64,000 nt of DNA, taken from assembly GCF_003813775.1 (NCBI RefSeq), contig NZ_RPDH01000002.1:2108001-2172000 (forward strand), written 5' to 3'. Source of the stretch: Chitinophaga lutea (GTDB lineage Bacteria > Bacteroidota > Bacteroidia > Chitinophagales > Chitinophagaceae). Made by a program: the position numbers and the translations under genes. Under the pieces are notes generated by a model. That model made no database searches. It had not been told where the DNA came from and saw only the letters and a program-made list of their open reading frames with translations. Below, piece by piece: positions 42,353 to 51,408 of this stretch (position 1 is the first letter of the stretch; every line of letters begins with the position of its first letter).

Positions 42353-43207
42353 TTATACCACCATTTTTTCGATCGGTACCACGAGGATGCCCTGTGCACC
42401 GGCCGCTTTGAGGCTTTCAATGATGTCCCAGAAGTCGTTTTCGTTCAGCACGGAGTGCACGGAGCTCCAGCCCGCTTCCGCCAGGGGCAGTACGGTGGGG
42501 CTTTTCATACCCGGCAGCAGGCCGATGATCTCGGGGAGTTTATCATTGGGTGCGTTGAGCAGCACATACTTGTTGTTCTTGGCTTTTTTCACGGCCTGTA
42601 TGCGGAACAGGAGCTTGTCGAGCACCTGCTGCTGCTCTGGCGTGAGGCGGTTGTTGCTCACCAGTACGGCTTCGGAGCGGAGGATGGTTTCCACTTCCTT
42701 GAGGCCGTTCATAAACAGGGTGGAGCCGCTGCTCACGAGATCGCAGATGGCGTCTGCCAGCCCGATGCCCGGGGCGATCTCCACGGAGCCGCTGATTTCA
42801 TGAATCTCCGCTTCAATCTCCATCCGTTTGAGGAAATCCTGGAGGATAACCGGGTAGCTGGTAGCGATGCGCTGACCGTTGAGGTCGCGGATGGAATTAT
42901 ACTCCATGCCTTTGGGTACGGCCATGGCGAGGCGGCATTTGCCGAAGCCCAGCTTTTCCACGGTGCGGAGGGGACGGTTCTTTTCCAGTACCACGTTTTC
43001 CCCTACGATGCCGATGTCGGCCACGCCGTCTTCCACGTACTGCGGGATATCATCGTCGCGGAGGAAGAATACTTCCAGCGGGAAGTTAGCGGCTTCGGTT
43101 TTGAGTTTGTTCACGCCGTTGTTGATGTCTATCCCGCATTCTTTCAGCAGTTTGATAGAGTCTTCGTGCAGGCGGCCGGACTTTTGAATGGCAATACGGA
43201 GTTTCAT
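42353..43207 (-). CDS. hisG: ATP phosphoribosyltransferase (long form)
   Basis: First committed step of histidine synthesis, joining ATP and PRPP. 284 residues: the two periplasmic-binding-like catalytic lobes (MKLRIAIQKSGRLHEDSIKLL, DIGIVGENVVLEK, ISGSVEIAPGIGLADAICDLVSSGSTL) and a C-terminal regulatory ACT-like domain (about 210-284), which marks the long, histidine-inhibited form that does not need HisZ. First gene of the run, behind the his leader. Confidence 0.96.
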   Translation of the reverse strand: MKLRIAIQKSGRLHEDSIKLLKECGIDINNGVNKLKTEAANFPLEVFFLRDDDIPQYVEDGVADIGIVGENVVLEKNRPLRTVEKLGFGKCRLAMAVPKGMEYNSIRDLNGQRIATSYPVILQDFLKRMEIEAEIHEISGSVEIAPGIGLADAICDLVSSGSTLFMNGLKEVETILRSEAVLVSNNRLTPEQQQVLDKLLFRIQAVKKAKNNKYVLLNAPNDKLPEIIGLLPGMKSPTVLPLAEAGWSSVHSVLNENDFWDIIESLKAAGAQGILVVPIEKMVV

Positions 43208-43264
43208 CTGTTTGTGTGTTTATTTTTCAGCGGTCACCGGCATTTCCGGTCCCTGATTTGAAAC

Positions 43265-43295
43265 AAAAAAGGCTTACCGGGATGCGGTAAGCCTT
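43265..43295 (-). terminator. his attenuator hairpin with competing antiterminator
   Basis: Perfect 11-bp stem AAGGCTTACCG (43269-43279) with its complement (43285-43295), 5-base loop, T run on the minus strand. The segment CGGTAAGC in the leader (minus strand, 43343-43336) is complementary to GCTTACCG in the 5' arm, which gives the alternative 2:3 pairing of classical attenuators. Confidence 0.85.
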
Positions 43296-43321
43296 CTATG
43301 GTGAATATCTGTTGTAATACA

Positions 43322-43387
43322 TTACAGCATTCCCTGCTTACCGTTCTGGCAAGTATGGTGATGATGTGTATGTACGTGAATGTTCAT
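43322..43387 (-). CDS. hisL: his operon leader peptide
   Basis: A 21-codon frame from ATG 43387 to TAA 43322 beginning MNIHVHTHHHHT, so six of residues 4-11 are histidine. It lies just after a full-match promoter and just before the attenuator, about 115 bases upstream of hisG. Histidyl-tRNA shortage should stall the ribosome in the His run, freeing the downstream CGGTAAGC segment (codons for NGKQ) to form the antiterminator. Confidence 0.88.
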   Translation of the reverse strand: MNIHVHTHHHHTCQNGKQGML

Positions 43388-43399
43388 AATTTTCGAATG

Positions 43400-43429
43400 C
43401 AAAAATAGGAAGTAATCCGGATAATCAAA
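43400..43429 (-). promoter_or_regulatory. his operon promoter
   Basis: On the minus strand TTTG (43426-43429), 18 bases, then TATTTTTG (43400-43407), a full match to TAnnTTTG, about 13-20 bases upstream of the leader ATG. The spacer between it and the next gene (43430-43689) holds only a small dyad near 43513-43530 and nothing else recognisable. Confidence 0.7.
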
Positions 43430-43689
43430 TTAATTTTTAGTAAAACCCGTTTTTATTGCAAAAAACCCGCAAAGGGGCCGCCTTTTTTGAAAATATCTAA
43501 TGGGGGCCGGTTTATGGATGGCCAATCCATGGAAAATCATAACAAGGAAGTGAAATTTGAGTTGCGGGACCGGGACACTAATGGCATCTGTCGAGGTAAA
43601 ACCCGATGCACCAGCGCTGAAGGAACCACACGTGCCGCCTGAGACATACCGGAAAAATGTAATAAATTCAAATAAAGTTAAAGGTAAAA

Positions 43690-44319
43690 ATGACCGGAAA
43701 AAAAGCAGTTAAAACATCCGCATTTAAATACGACCCGGTAACCAGTGAAGTAAGCTTAATTACAGATTTGAAATTCGTTTACCGTTCAGGTTCATTTCAA
43801 CTGGATGCCAATCAGCACGGAGAAGAAGATCTGATCGCAATTACGGGTGTCAGGAAAGGAGAGAACAAACTGGAATTTTCCGCTGAGGCCAACGGTAAGC
43901 CGGTCAATTTCGAACTGACAGGCAACCATTCAATCGACAACCTGTTTTTTGATATCATTGCCGGCTTCAACGGGCCCATCCCTGCATCGCCGGATGATCT
44001 GGATAAAATCGAAGTGGTTTTTCAAGACGGGGATTTGTCGGCTTTTTACATTTACAAGAAGATGCTGAAAAGTGGTGAATACCAGCTGCTGGATGCTTTA
44101 CGCATCATTCGTGAAACGGATGGTCTTTTCCTGGTCAGGCAAAAACCATTTAGAAAAATCAAACTTTCAAAAGTGTATCCTGAAAGTAACGTGATCGCCT
44201 GTGAAAGTATCGATGGTGAACGGTACGGTTTTACGTTGGATGTCAATGAAGCGGTTCTTGGTTTGATCAACCGGCTCTTTCTTCAATTGAAAATTGACGG
44301 CATGCAAAAAACACCGTAG
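43690..44319 (+). CDS. Hypothetical protein
   Basis: 209 residues that I do not recognise. No signal peptide, membrane segment or known motif is seen; the sequence looks cytoplasmic, with a beta-rich N-terminal half (VSLITDLKFVYRSGSFQLDANQ) and a mixed C-terminal half. It starts at ATG 43690 and is isolated between the divergent his promoter and the LytS gene. Base composition is lower in GC than the biosynthetic genes around it. Coding status rests on length and amino-acid composition only. Confidence 0.65.
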   Translation: MTGKKAVKTSAFKYDPVTSEVSLITDLKFVYRSGSFQLDANQHGEEDLIAITGVRKGENKLEFSAEANGKPVNFELTGNHSIDNLFFDIIAGFNGPIPASPDDLDKIEVVFQDGDLSAFYIYKKMLKSGEYQLLDALRIIRETDGLFLVRQKPFRKIKLSKVYPESNVIACESIDGERYGFTLDVNEAVLGLINRLFLQLKIDGMQKTP

Positions 44320-44459
44320 TCAAAAAAAACTACACCTTCTTTTGCCGTCTGATAGTTCCGTTGCGGCCAGCACAGGATTTTGCAACCATATCCCTGATGA
44401 ATGCGGGATATCATAAAAATGGGCCCTTTTCGGGTCAATCGTATTAAATTGCCTGGCGT

Positions 44460-45491
44460 ATGACGCTGAAGAACATATTCAATAACAGCTGGGTGGTCAA
44501 TGTGCTCCTGCTGATCGTGCTGTTGACGGTGAACGTATTAATCAATCTGCAATATGAGCCTATCAGCAACACGAACCTGTATGTCTGCCAGGCCGTTTCG
44601 CTGACGTTCATCTTTATCATGGCTGCCCTGCATAACAAATACATGCTGAAGATCGTGCTGAACCAGCAGTACTGGCGGTATTTCCTGTTGCTGGCGGGCT
44701 GGCTGGCGCTCACCACCATTGTGACCTATAACCTGCGGCTGAACGTTTTCAAGTCTGATCGCGACGTGATCTGGGTGGGCGACCTGGTGTTTGCCGCCGC
44801 TTCCCTGCTGATCGGCATCGGCCTCTGGTTCATGTACCGCGGCGCCACCTTCCAGACGCTGGAGCTCCGCAACTCGCTGCTGATGCGGGAAAAGGAACTG
44901 CAATACCTGCAAAGCCAGCTCAACCCGCATTTCTTTTTCAACACCCTCAACAACCTCTACGGCGTAAGCCTCCGCTACCCGAATAAAACGCCCGAGCTGA
45001 TACTCAGCATTTCCGAACTGATGCGCTACCAGCTCGAAAGCTCCCGGAAGCAGCTGGTGCCGCTGGAAGACGAGCTGCAGTTCATCCGCAACTACGTACA
45101 CCTCGAAAGGGCCCGCGTGCGGCAGCGATGCCAGGTGAACTTCAAAAAGAAAGGCCACGAAAAAGACCTGCTGATCACGCCGCTCATCCTGATCGCCTTC
45201 GTGGAGAACGCCTTTAAATATGCCCCTTCCAGCATGTCGGCCTCTTATATCAAGGTGGAGCTCGAAATCAAAGGGGAAGTCCTCCATATGAAAATCCGCA
45301 ACACCGTGCCGGACAATAAACAATCCGTATCTTCGACGGGCGTTGGCCTCAACAACGTAAAACAAAGGCTGGCCCTGGCCTATGCCAAACGGCATACCCT
45401 GATCACCAGCGAAGAGAACAATATTTATTCAATCGAACTGATCTTAACTTTAGACCGTCATGCAAGTACTCCGCTGCCTGATCGTAGATGA
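44460..45491 (+). CDS. LytS-type sensor histidine kinase
   Basis: 343 residues: four membrane helices (about 10-30, 40-58, 73-90 and 105-125) with only short loops, then a His_kinase domain with the phosphoacceptor His157 in QLNPHFFFNTLNNLYG, LILIAFVENAFKYAP and GVGLNNVKQRLALAY. Unlike the kinase at 13860 it has no large sensor loop, so it may sense a membrane or intramembrane signal. It overlaps the regulator gene by 32 bases. A small dyad (ATATCCC/GGGATAT, 44385-44408) lies upstream. Confidence 0.9.
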   Translation: MTLKNIFNNSWVVNVLLLIVLLTVNVLINLQYEPISNTNLYVCQAVSLTFIFIMAALHNKYMLKIVLNQQYWRYFLLLAGWLALTTIVTYNLRLNVFKSDRDVIWVGDLVFAAASLLIGIGLWFMYRGATFQTLELRNSLLMREKELQYLQSQLNPHFFFNTLNNLYGVSLRYPNKTPELILSISELMRYQLESSRKQLVPLEDELQFIRNYVHLERARVRQRCQVNFKKKGHEKDLLITPLILIAFVENAFKYAPSSMSASYIKVELEIKGEVLHMKIRNTVPDNKQSVSSTGVGLNNVKQRLALAYAKRHTLITSEENNIYSIELILTLDRHASTPLPDRR

Positions 45492-46149
45492 CGAGCCCGG
45501 TGCCCATTATGTGCTGGAAGCGCATATCGAAAAAGTGCAGGCCCTCCAGATCGTGGGGCATTGCTACAATGCCATGGAAACCGCCAACTTCCTGCACCGC
45601 GAGAAGGTGGACGTGGTATTCCTCGACATCAATATGCCCGAACTGAGCGGCCTCGACCTGCTGAAGACCCTCAACAACAACCATCCCCGCATCATCCTTT
45701 GCAGCGCTTACAGCGAGTTTGCGCTGGAAAGTTATGAGTATGACGTGGTGGACTATATCCTCAAACCCATCAGCTTTCCCCGCTTCCTCAAAGCCGTGAA
45801 TAAAATCCTGCAACAGGAAGCCCCCGTGGCCGTTCCGCCCGAAGAGCCGCTGCTGCTCAAAACCGGCAGCACACAAACTTCCGTGGACCCGAACGACATC
45901 TACTACGTGCAAAGCATGGGCAACTACGTAAAGGTGTACCTCGAGAACAAATGCCTCATCGTGAACGCCACCACCGCGGAAATGGAAAAACTCCTGCCCG
46001 CCAGCTGTTTCGTGCGCATCCATAAATCCTACATCATCGCGGCCGACAAAGTGGAGGAATGGGGCCCGCGGCATGTGGTGATCCTCGACGAAAGCCTGCC
46101 CGTTGGCCAGACCTTCAAAATCAATCTCAACAAACTGAAAGAACGTTAA
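45460..46149 (+). CDS. LytTR-family response regulator
   Basis: 229 residues: a receiver domain with the acidic pair in CLIVDDEPGA and the phosphoacceptor Asp56 in DVVFLDINMPELSG, the Lys in VDYILKPISFPRF, and a LytTR DNA-binding domain (about 130-228) with YVQSMGNYVKVYL and VRIHKSYIIAADKVEEW. It is the partner of the overlapping kinase. The heparinase-like gene follows after 52 bases on the same strand and may be a target or operon member. Confidence 0.93.
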   Translation: MQVLRCLIVDDEPGAHYVLEAHIEKVQALQIVGHCYNAMETANFLHREKVDVVFLDINMPELSGLDLLKTLNNNHPRIILCSAYSEFALESYEYDVVDYILKPISFPRFLKAVNKILQQEAPVAVPPEEPLLLKTGSTQTSVDPNDIYYVQSMGNYVKVYLENKCLIVNATTAEMEKLLPASCFVRIHKSYIIAADKVEEWGPRHVVILDESLPVGQTFKINLNKLKER

Positions 46150-46201
46150 CAAGGTTTGATCCCACCGGAATAGATATTATTTTTAAGCAAAACATTATTC
46201 T

Positions 46202-48133
46202 GTGAGAGGGATTTTCATTACACTCGCCTGCCTGGTGCAGGTTTTCCACGTTTTTGCACAGGACCACCGGGACCTCCTGACCGCCCGCTATACCGAACAG
46301 CAGGTCAGCGAATCGCTTATCCGGAACCAGGACTGGGTTGGCCTCCCCGCCTATACCGACCGCGGCTTCTGGGAGAACCTGCCTGCCCGTGTGCGCACCG
46401 CCATTATCAAAAAAGGGGAAGAAGCCCTGAGCTTCAACTGGGGCGTGGTGAAAGCCACCGATTTTATGGCCTTTACCCGCACGGGGAACCGCGACATCAT
46501 GCAGAACCCGAATTCCGCCCGCAAAAGCGCACTGCAAAACCTCGCCCTGGCCGAACTGGCCGAAGGCAAGGGCCGCTTCACCGATCAGCTCATCAACGGC
46601 GTATGGGCCATCAGCGAGCAAAGCAGCTGGGCCCTGTCTGCCCACCTGCCCGTCACCAAGGGCGCCGACCTGCTGCCGGATATTTCCAAACCCGTGATCG
46701 ACCTAGGTTCCGCCGATGCAGGCGCGTTGCTGGCCTGGGTGCACTATTATTTCCGGCCGCTGTTCGACAAGGTGAACCCGCTGATATCGTCGCGCCTCCG
46801 GTACGAAGTGCGGAAAAACGTGCTGGAGCCTTATTATACCCGGAACGACTTCTGGTGGATGGGCTTCAGCAACCGGCCCATGAACAACTGGAATCCCTGG
46901 GTGAACTATAACGTGATGCAATGCATCCTGCTGCTGGAAGACGACGCCCAACTGCGCAGCAAATACATCTACAAAGCCATCACCTCCATCGACAAGTTCA
47001 CCAATTCATATTATGCAGACGGCGCCTGCGACGAAGGCCCCTCCTACTGGAGCCACGCCGGGGGTAAATATTTCGAATGCCTCGAACTGCTCCACCGCGC
47101 TACCCGCGGGAAGGTGGACGTGTTCAGCCATCCCCTGGTCAAAAACATGGGCAACTACATCTGCAATGTGTACATCAACGCCCCTTATTACGTGAACTTC
47201 GCCGACGCCAGCGCCAAAGGCGGCATCAACCAGGGCATGGTGTACCGGTACGGTAAAGCGATCAAGGACGAAACGATGATGGGTTTCGGCGCGTTCTATG
47301 CGCATAAAGACAGCATGGATACGCGTCTCCCGTCGGGCACCATCGAAGCCGTGATTGCCGACCTGGTGAACATGAAAGAAATCATGGCGCATACGCCACG
47401 TGAACCGCTGATCAATTCGCACTGGTACCCGCAAACGGAAGTAGCCGTTGCCCGCGAATATCCAGGTAGCCAACGCGGCTTTTATTTTGCAGCCAAAGGT
47501 GGGCACAATGCAGAGTCGCACAACCATAACGATGTGGGCTCTTTCATTCTCTATTACGACGGCAAACCCTGCCTCGTAGACGCCGGCGTGGGCACTTACA
47601 CCCGCCAGACCTTCAGCCCGGATCGTTACAAAATCTGGACGATGCAATCGTCGTATCACAACCTACCCGAGATCAACGGCGTGGCGCAGGAAGCCGGCCG
47701 CAGCTTCAAAGCCACGACCGCGGCGTTTTCCAGCACCGCCAGGGCCGTCAGCTTCAGCGCCGACATTGCCACCGCCTATCCCGCTGCCGCGAAAGTGGCT
47801 TCATGGAAACGGAGCTATCGCCTGAACCGCGGAGGCAGTTTTGTGATTGCCGATGATTATACCCTCAACGCGTTTGTGGCACCGCAATTGGTGCATTTCC
47901 TGACCGCCTGCAAAGCCACCGTTACCCGGCCCGGTCAGATCAGGCTGGAAGGGGACGGCTTCGTGCTGGTGATGCATTACGACGCCAAAAAACTCACCGC
48001 CAGTGTGGAGCATATCGACAACAACGACCCGAGGCTGGAACGCAGCTGGCCGGGTGGCCTGAACAGGATTTCGTTGAAGGGGAACGGGGAGGAATTGAAA
48101 GGAGCGTGGCAGGTGGAGGTTAGGAAAGGTTGA
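46202..48133 (+). CDS. Heparinase II/III family polysaccharide lyase-like protein
   Basis: 643 residues with a signal peptide (MRGIFITLACLVQVFHVFAQ), an alpha-toroid domain (about 60-370; WWMGFSNRPMNNWNPWVNYN, then YYADGACDEGPSYWSHAGG) and a Hepar_II_III beta-sandwich (about 410-640) with GGHNAESHNHNDVGSFILYYDGKPCLVDAGVGTYT. Such enzymes eliminate uronic-acid-containing polysaccharides in the periplasm. The start is GTG 46202. The target polymer cannot be told; heparin, alginate-like or bacterial exopolysaccharides are all possible. It follows a LytS/LytTR pair and lies near the carbohydrate locus on the other strand. Confidence 0.88.
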   Translation: MRGIFITLACLVQVFHVFAQDHRDLLTARYTEQQVSESLIRNQDWVGLPAYTDRGFWENLPARVRTAIIKKGEEALSFNWGVVKATDFMAFTRTGNRDIMQNPNSARKSALQNLALAELAEGKGRFTDQLINGVWAISEQSSWALSAHLPVTKGADLLPDISKPVIDLGSADAGALLAWVHYYFRPLFDKVNPLISSRLRYEVRKNVLEPYYTRNDFWWMGFSNRPMNNWNPWVNYNVMQCILLLEDDAQLRSKYIYKAITSIDKFTNSYYADGACDEGPSYWSHAGGKYFECLELLHRATRGKVDVFSHPLVKNMGNYICNVYINAPYYVNFADASAKGGINQGMVYRYGKAIKDETMMGFGAFYAHKDSMDTRLPSGTIEAVIADLVNMKEIMAHTPREPLINSHWYPQTEVAVAREYPGSQRGFYFAAKGGHNAESHNHNDVGSFILYYDGKPCLVDAGVGTYTRQTFSPDRYKIWTMQSSYHNLPEINGVAQEAGRSFKATTAAFSSTARAVSFSADIATAYPAAAKVASWKRSYRLNRGGSFVIADDYTLNAFVAPQLVHFLTACKATVTRPGQIRLEGDGFVLVMHYDAKKLTASVEHIDNNDPRLERSWPGGLNRISLKGNGEELKGAWQVEVRKG

Positions 48134-48263
48134 TTCCTATTTTTATTATACGTAAGCGATTGATTACACACAACTAAAGTTAGTTGTTGAATACTGAGCA
48201 CTCAGAGTACCTAAATTTCAACCACGATATTTGGGGCAACTTTCCTGCTTCAAATAATTTAGA

Positions 48264-49241
48264 ATGATGGAAGCAGGAAAAATACTTATTTACAAACGCA
48301 AGATGGCAAGTACTCTCTAAATGTAACATTAGATCTTGATACTGTATGGCTTGGGCAGGAAGAAATTTCGCAATTATTTGATCGAGACAGGTCTGTAGTG
48401 TCAAGGCACATTGCGAATATTTTCAAAGAGCACGAACTCGACTCTACAACTAATACACAGGACTATCTGGTTGAATACTCCGACCGGCCAGTCACTTTAT
48501 ACAGCCTTGATGTAATCTTGTCAGTCGGATACCGGATAAGATCGACGAGAGGCACTCAATTCAGAATATGGGCCAACAATGTACTCAAGGAGTACCTCAT
48601 AAAAGGTTATTCCCTCAACGAAACCCGATTGAAAGAAACAGGCAGAACAATTATCTTTACTGAAAGAAACAATCCGGCTCATGAGCAACATTGTGGCAAA
48701 CAATCAACTTTCAGATAGTGAAGCAGGCGACCTGTTAAAGGTATTGACCGACTACACCTATGCCCTCGACATTCTCGACAAATACGACCACCAACAGTTG
48801 ACGATCCAGTCCACTACCACTGACTCATTGTTCCAGATCAATTATGAGGAAGCCACGAAGGCTATTCAGGGTTTAAAGCAAAAATTCGGCGGCAGTGAAC
48901 TGTTTGGCAATGAAAAAGACGAGTCCTTCAAAAGCTCCCTGTCCGTCATCTACCAGACTTTCGATGCAAAGGAGCTCTATCCCAGTGTAGAAGAAAAAGC
49001 TGCCCACCTGCTTTACTTCGTGATAAAAAACCATTCCTTTTCAGATGGCAACAAACGAATAGCTGCGTTCCTGTTTGTCTGGTTCCTTGAAAAGAACCAG
49101 CTGCTTTATAGAGCCGATGGCTCAAAACGCATTGCAGATAATGCGCTCGTGGCACTCACGTTGATGATCGCCGAAAGCAAACCGGATGAGAAGGAAATTA
49201 TGACAAAGGTGGTCGTGAACCTGATCAATGCATTTAACTAA
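48264..49241 (+). pseudogene. RhuM-Fic family gene with two compensating frameshifts
   Basis: Reading across frames gives the whole RhuM/Fic-DOC protein of about 325 residues. The N-terminus MMEAGKILIY (frame of 48264) stops matching at about 48293; QDGKYSLNVTLDLDTVWLG to SLNETRLKETG runs in the +2 frame (48299-48643); from about 48645 EQLSLLKETIRLMSNIVANN to the end returns to the first frame. The C-terminal part (separately open from ATG 48681) has the Fic motif HSFSDGNKRIAA. One base is missing in the A run near 48294 and one is extra near 48644. Fic enzymes AMPylate targets; the RhuM part binds DNA-like ligands. AT-rich relative to its neighbours. Sequencing errors remain possible. Confidence 0.75.
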
Positions 49242-49253
49242 TGAAAACAAAAA

Positions 49254-49278
49254 CGCCCTGCAACTGCATTGCAAGGCG
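49254..49278 (-). terminator. Terminator at the end of the SusCD-type operon
   Basis: CGCCCTGCAA (49254-49263) pairs with TTGCAAGGCG (49269-49278) with one wobble; on the minus strand the hairpin is followed by TTTTTGTTTT. It lies 54 bases past the alpha/beta hydrolase stop. Confidence 0.7.
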
Positions 49279-49332
49279 GCTCTGTTTGAGGTTTTCAATC
49301 CTAAAGACTTTCCGGACTATCTGCGGTGATAC

Positions 49333-50190
49333 TCACTTCATCCCCACTCCCACAACTTCCTTCGCCCCTATCTTCTTCCCCGTCACCACATTCCGCATGA
49401 ATGTATCCATCTTATCAAACTCCCTGAACATATAGTTACTCACTTCATGCCCGTTGCCGTTGTAGGTGTACAGCACTACCGGTTTGTTCCATTCCTTCCC
49501 TTTTTCATAAATCGTTTTCGAGCCGAAGAGCATCATCCAACCCTGTGAGGTAGCCGGGCAAAAGTGATGTGAGGCCGTGCCGAATGGTACCAGCTGGTCT
49601 TTGGTGCCGTGCATCAGCAGCATGGGCACCCAGTTGGCGGGCTGCATCGTATTGATGTCTACCAGCGCGCCGGCGAAGATCAGCGCACCACAGAAACGGG
49701 GTGTTTTGAAATAGTCGAACCGAGCAGGGTCTGCGGCAGCGAACGGGTTGTAAAGCAGCTGCAACGCGGTTTCCGCACCGGCGCTGCTTCCTGCCAGGAA
49801 AAACTGCCCGGGGTTCACCCGGAAGGAATCTGCGCGGCTGAGAATGAATTTCGCTGCGTCTGCCGCGTCCTCTACCGCCAGGCGGATGGCCTTCAGTTTT
49901 TCCGGTGTCACCGTGTTGCAACCGAAGCTGCTGCCTTTCAGGTACAGGCGGTATGAAATCACGAACACATTATACCCCCGTTTGCTCATGCCTTCGGCGA
50001 AGGGTTTCTGGTTGGCGGTTTCACCGCCGGTGAAACCGCCGCCGTGAATGAACATCACCGACATACCGTTGGGCTTGCCCTGTGGCCGGTAGTGATCGAG
50101 GTACAACGAATCGCGGTAGCTGACACGCGTTTGTGCCTGCGCGAGACTGCAGCAAAGCAGGCAGCAGAAAAACAAAAATCTCATATACAT
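49333..50190 (-). CDS. Alpha/beta hydrolase (esterase/lipase-like), exported
   Basis: 285 residues from ATG 50190 (ATG 50184 is an alternative) with a signal peptide (MRFLFFCCLLCCSLAQAQ). The fold is a carboxylesterase type: oxyanion motif FIHGGGFTGGE, nucleophile in FFLAGSSAGAETAL, the Asp in GTKDQLVPFG and the His in GNGHEVSNY. It probably removes an acyl group from an exported substrate. It begins 4 bases after the epimerase stop and is the last gene of the carbohydrate locus. Confidence 0.85.
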   Translation of the reverse strand: MYMRFLFFCCLLCCSLAQAQTRVSYRDSLYLDHYRPQGKPNGMSVMFIHGGGFTGGETANQKPFAEGMSKRGYNVFVISYRLYLKGSSFGCNTVTPEKLKAIRLAVEDAADAAKFILSRADSFRVNPGQFFLAGSSAGAETALQLLYNPFAAADPARFDYFKTPRFCGALIFAGALVDINTMQPANWVPMLLMHGTKDQLVPFGTASHHFCPATSQGWMMLFGSKTIYEKGKEWNKPVVLYTYNGNGHEVSNYMFREFDKMDTFMRNVVTGKKIGAKEVVGVGMK

Positions 50191-50194
50191 CTTT

Positions 50195-51379
50195 TTAAAC
50201 AACACTGGGCTGCTCACTGAACGCAGGCGCCTTTTCCAGCGTTTGCCACACCTGGTATAAAGCGCGCGGCACATGGAAACAACCTTTCCATTTGCCCCCT
50301 TTCAGCTGCAGCAGCGGCTCGCCCTGGCGGTTAAGATAACCAAACCATTCGGGATGTTCCGCATCTTTGAAATGTTTCCAGGTATATGCATGCACTTTCT
50401 CAAACCATGTTTTGCAGGCCTCGTTACCTGTCAGCTGCCAGCCTTTGGCCAGGAACACCAGCGTTTCGAGGTGCACCCACCAGAGTTTCTGGTCCCATTC
50501 CAGCTGCTGCGGCGGGCGGTTATAGATGTCCATGAAATAAAAGATTCCGCCGTGTTTTTTATCCCATCCATGCTCCAGCATGCGCAGGCCGATGGCGGTG
50601 GCCTTTTCGGCCAGCGCTTTGTCGTTCAGGCGCACCGCCAGGTCCATAATGAACCACATGGCTTCGATGGCGTGGCCGGGGTTGAGCAGGCGGCCTTCGA
50701 AGGAGTCGGAGAAGCTCCCGTCTTCCAGTACGTTTTCGAGTATCAGGCCCGTTTCTTCGTGGTAAAACACCTCCATCACTTCTTCCAGTACCTGGGGAAT
50801 AAACTCGTTCACCTTGTCGCGGCCCAGGATATGCTCCAGTTCCAGCGACAGGTTACAGAGTATCATCGGCAGCGCAAAATTTTTCAGGTTGCGCGTACCG
50901 GCGACGTTTTTGGTGTATTGGCCTTTTGGATTGCTGCGGCGGCGCAGGATATTTTCAAATGTGTTTTTGGCGATGTCGTGGTATTCCTGTTTGGGCTCGA
51001 TTTTATACAATGCGCCGAAACCCATGGCGGCAAAACAATCTGAAAAGATGTTATACGGCTGGATAAGCGGGCGCCCGTCCTGCGTGAGCGAAAAATACCA
51101 GTTACCCTGCGCGTCGCGGCCGTGCTTTTGCATGAAACCGGCGCCGTGGAGGGCCATGGCTTTCCATTCTTCGTTGGGTGCTACTTTATCGTACAGCATG
51201 GAAAACATCCACACCTCACGGCCCTGCAGCCACATAAATTTATCTGTGTCAAATACTTTTCCTTCGCGGTCGAGGCAGGTGAAAAAACCGCCGTTTTTCT
51301 CGTCTTTAGAATTTTTGATCCAGAAGGGCAACACGTTTTCCAGTAATTCTTGCTTGTATAAAGCAGCTAAATGTTTCAT
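50195..51379 (-). CDS. N-acylglucosamine 2-epimerase (AGE) family protein
   Basis: 394 residues forming the (alpha/alpha)6 barrel of AGE, mannose isomerase and cellobiose 2-epimerase enzymes. Visible marks are GGFFTCLDREGKVFDTDKFMWLQGREVWMFS near the N-terminus, LLNPGHAIEAMWFIMDLA (about 230) with the catalytic His, and KLWWVHLETLVFLAK. No signal peptide, so it acts in the cytoplasm on a sugar taken up by the symporter. GlcNAc-to-ManNAc epimerisation is one possibility, but a neutral sugar is equally likely. Confidence 0.85.
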   Translation of the reverse strand: MKHLAALYKQELLENVLPFWIKNSKDEKNGGFFTCLDREGKVFDTDKFMWLQGREVWMFSMLYDKVAPNEEWKAMALHGAGFMQKHGRDAQGNWYFSLTQDGRPLIQPYNIFSDCFAAMGFGALYKIEPKQEYHDIAKNTFENILRRRSNPKGQYTKNVAGTRNLKNFALPMILCNLSLELEHILGRDKVNEFIPQVLEEVMEVFYHEETGLILENVLEDGSFSDSFEGRLLNPGHAIEAMWFIMDLAVRLNDKALAEKATAIGLRMLEHGWDKKHGGIFYFMDIYNRPPQQLEWDQKLWWVHLETLVFLAKGWQLTGNEACKTWFEKVHAYTWKHFKDAEHPEWFGYLNRQGEPLLQLKGGKWKGCFHVPRALYQVWQTLEKAPAFSEQPSVV

Positions 51380-51408
51380 CAGGTTATTCTTTAAAAATTG
51401 GCAGGAGG

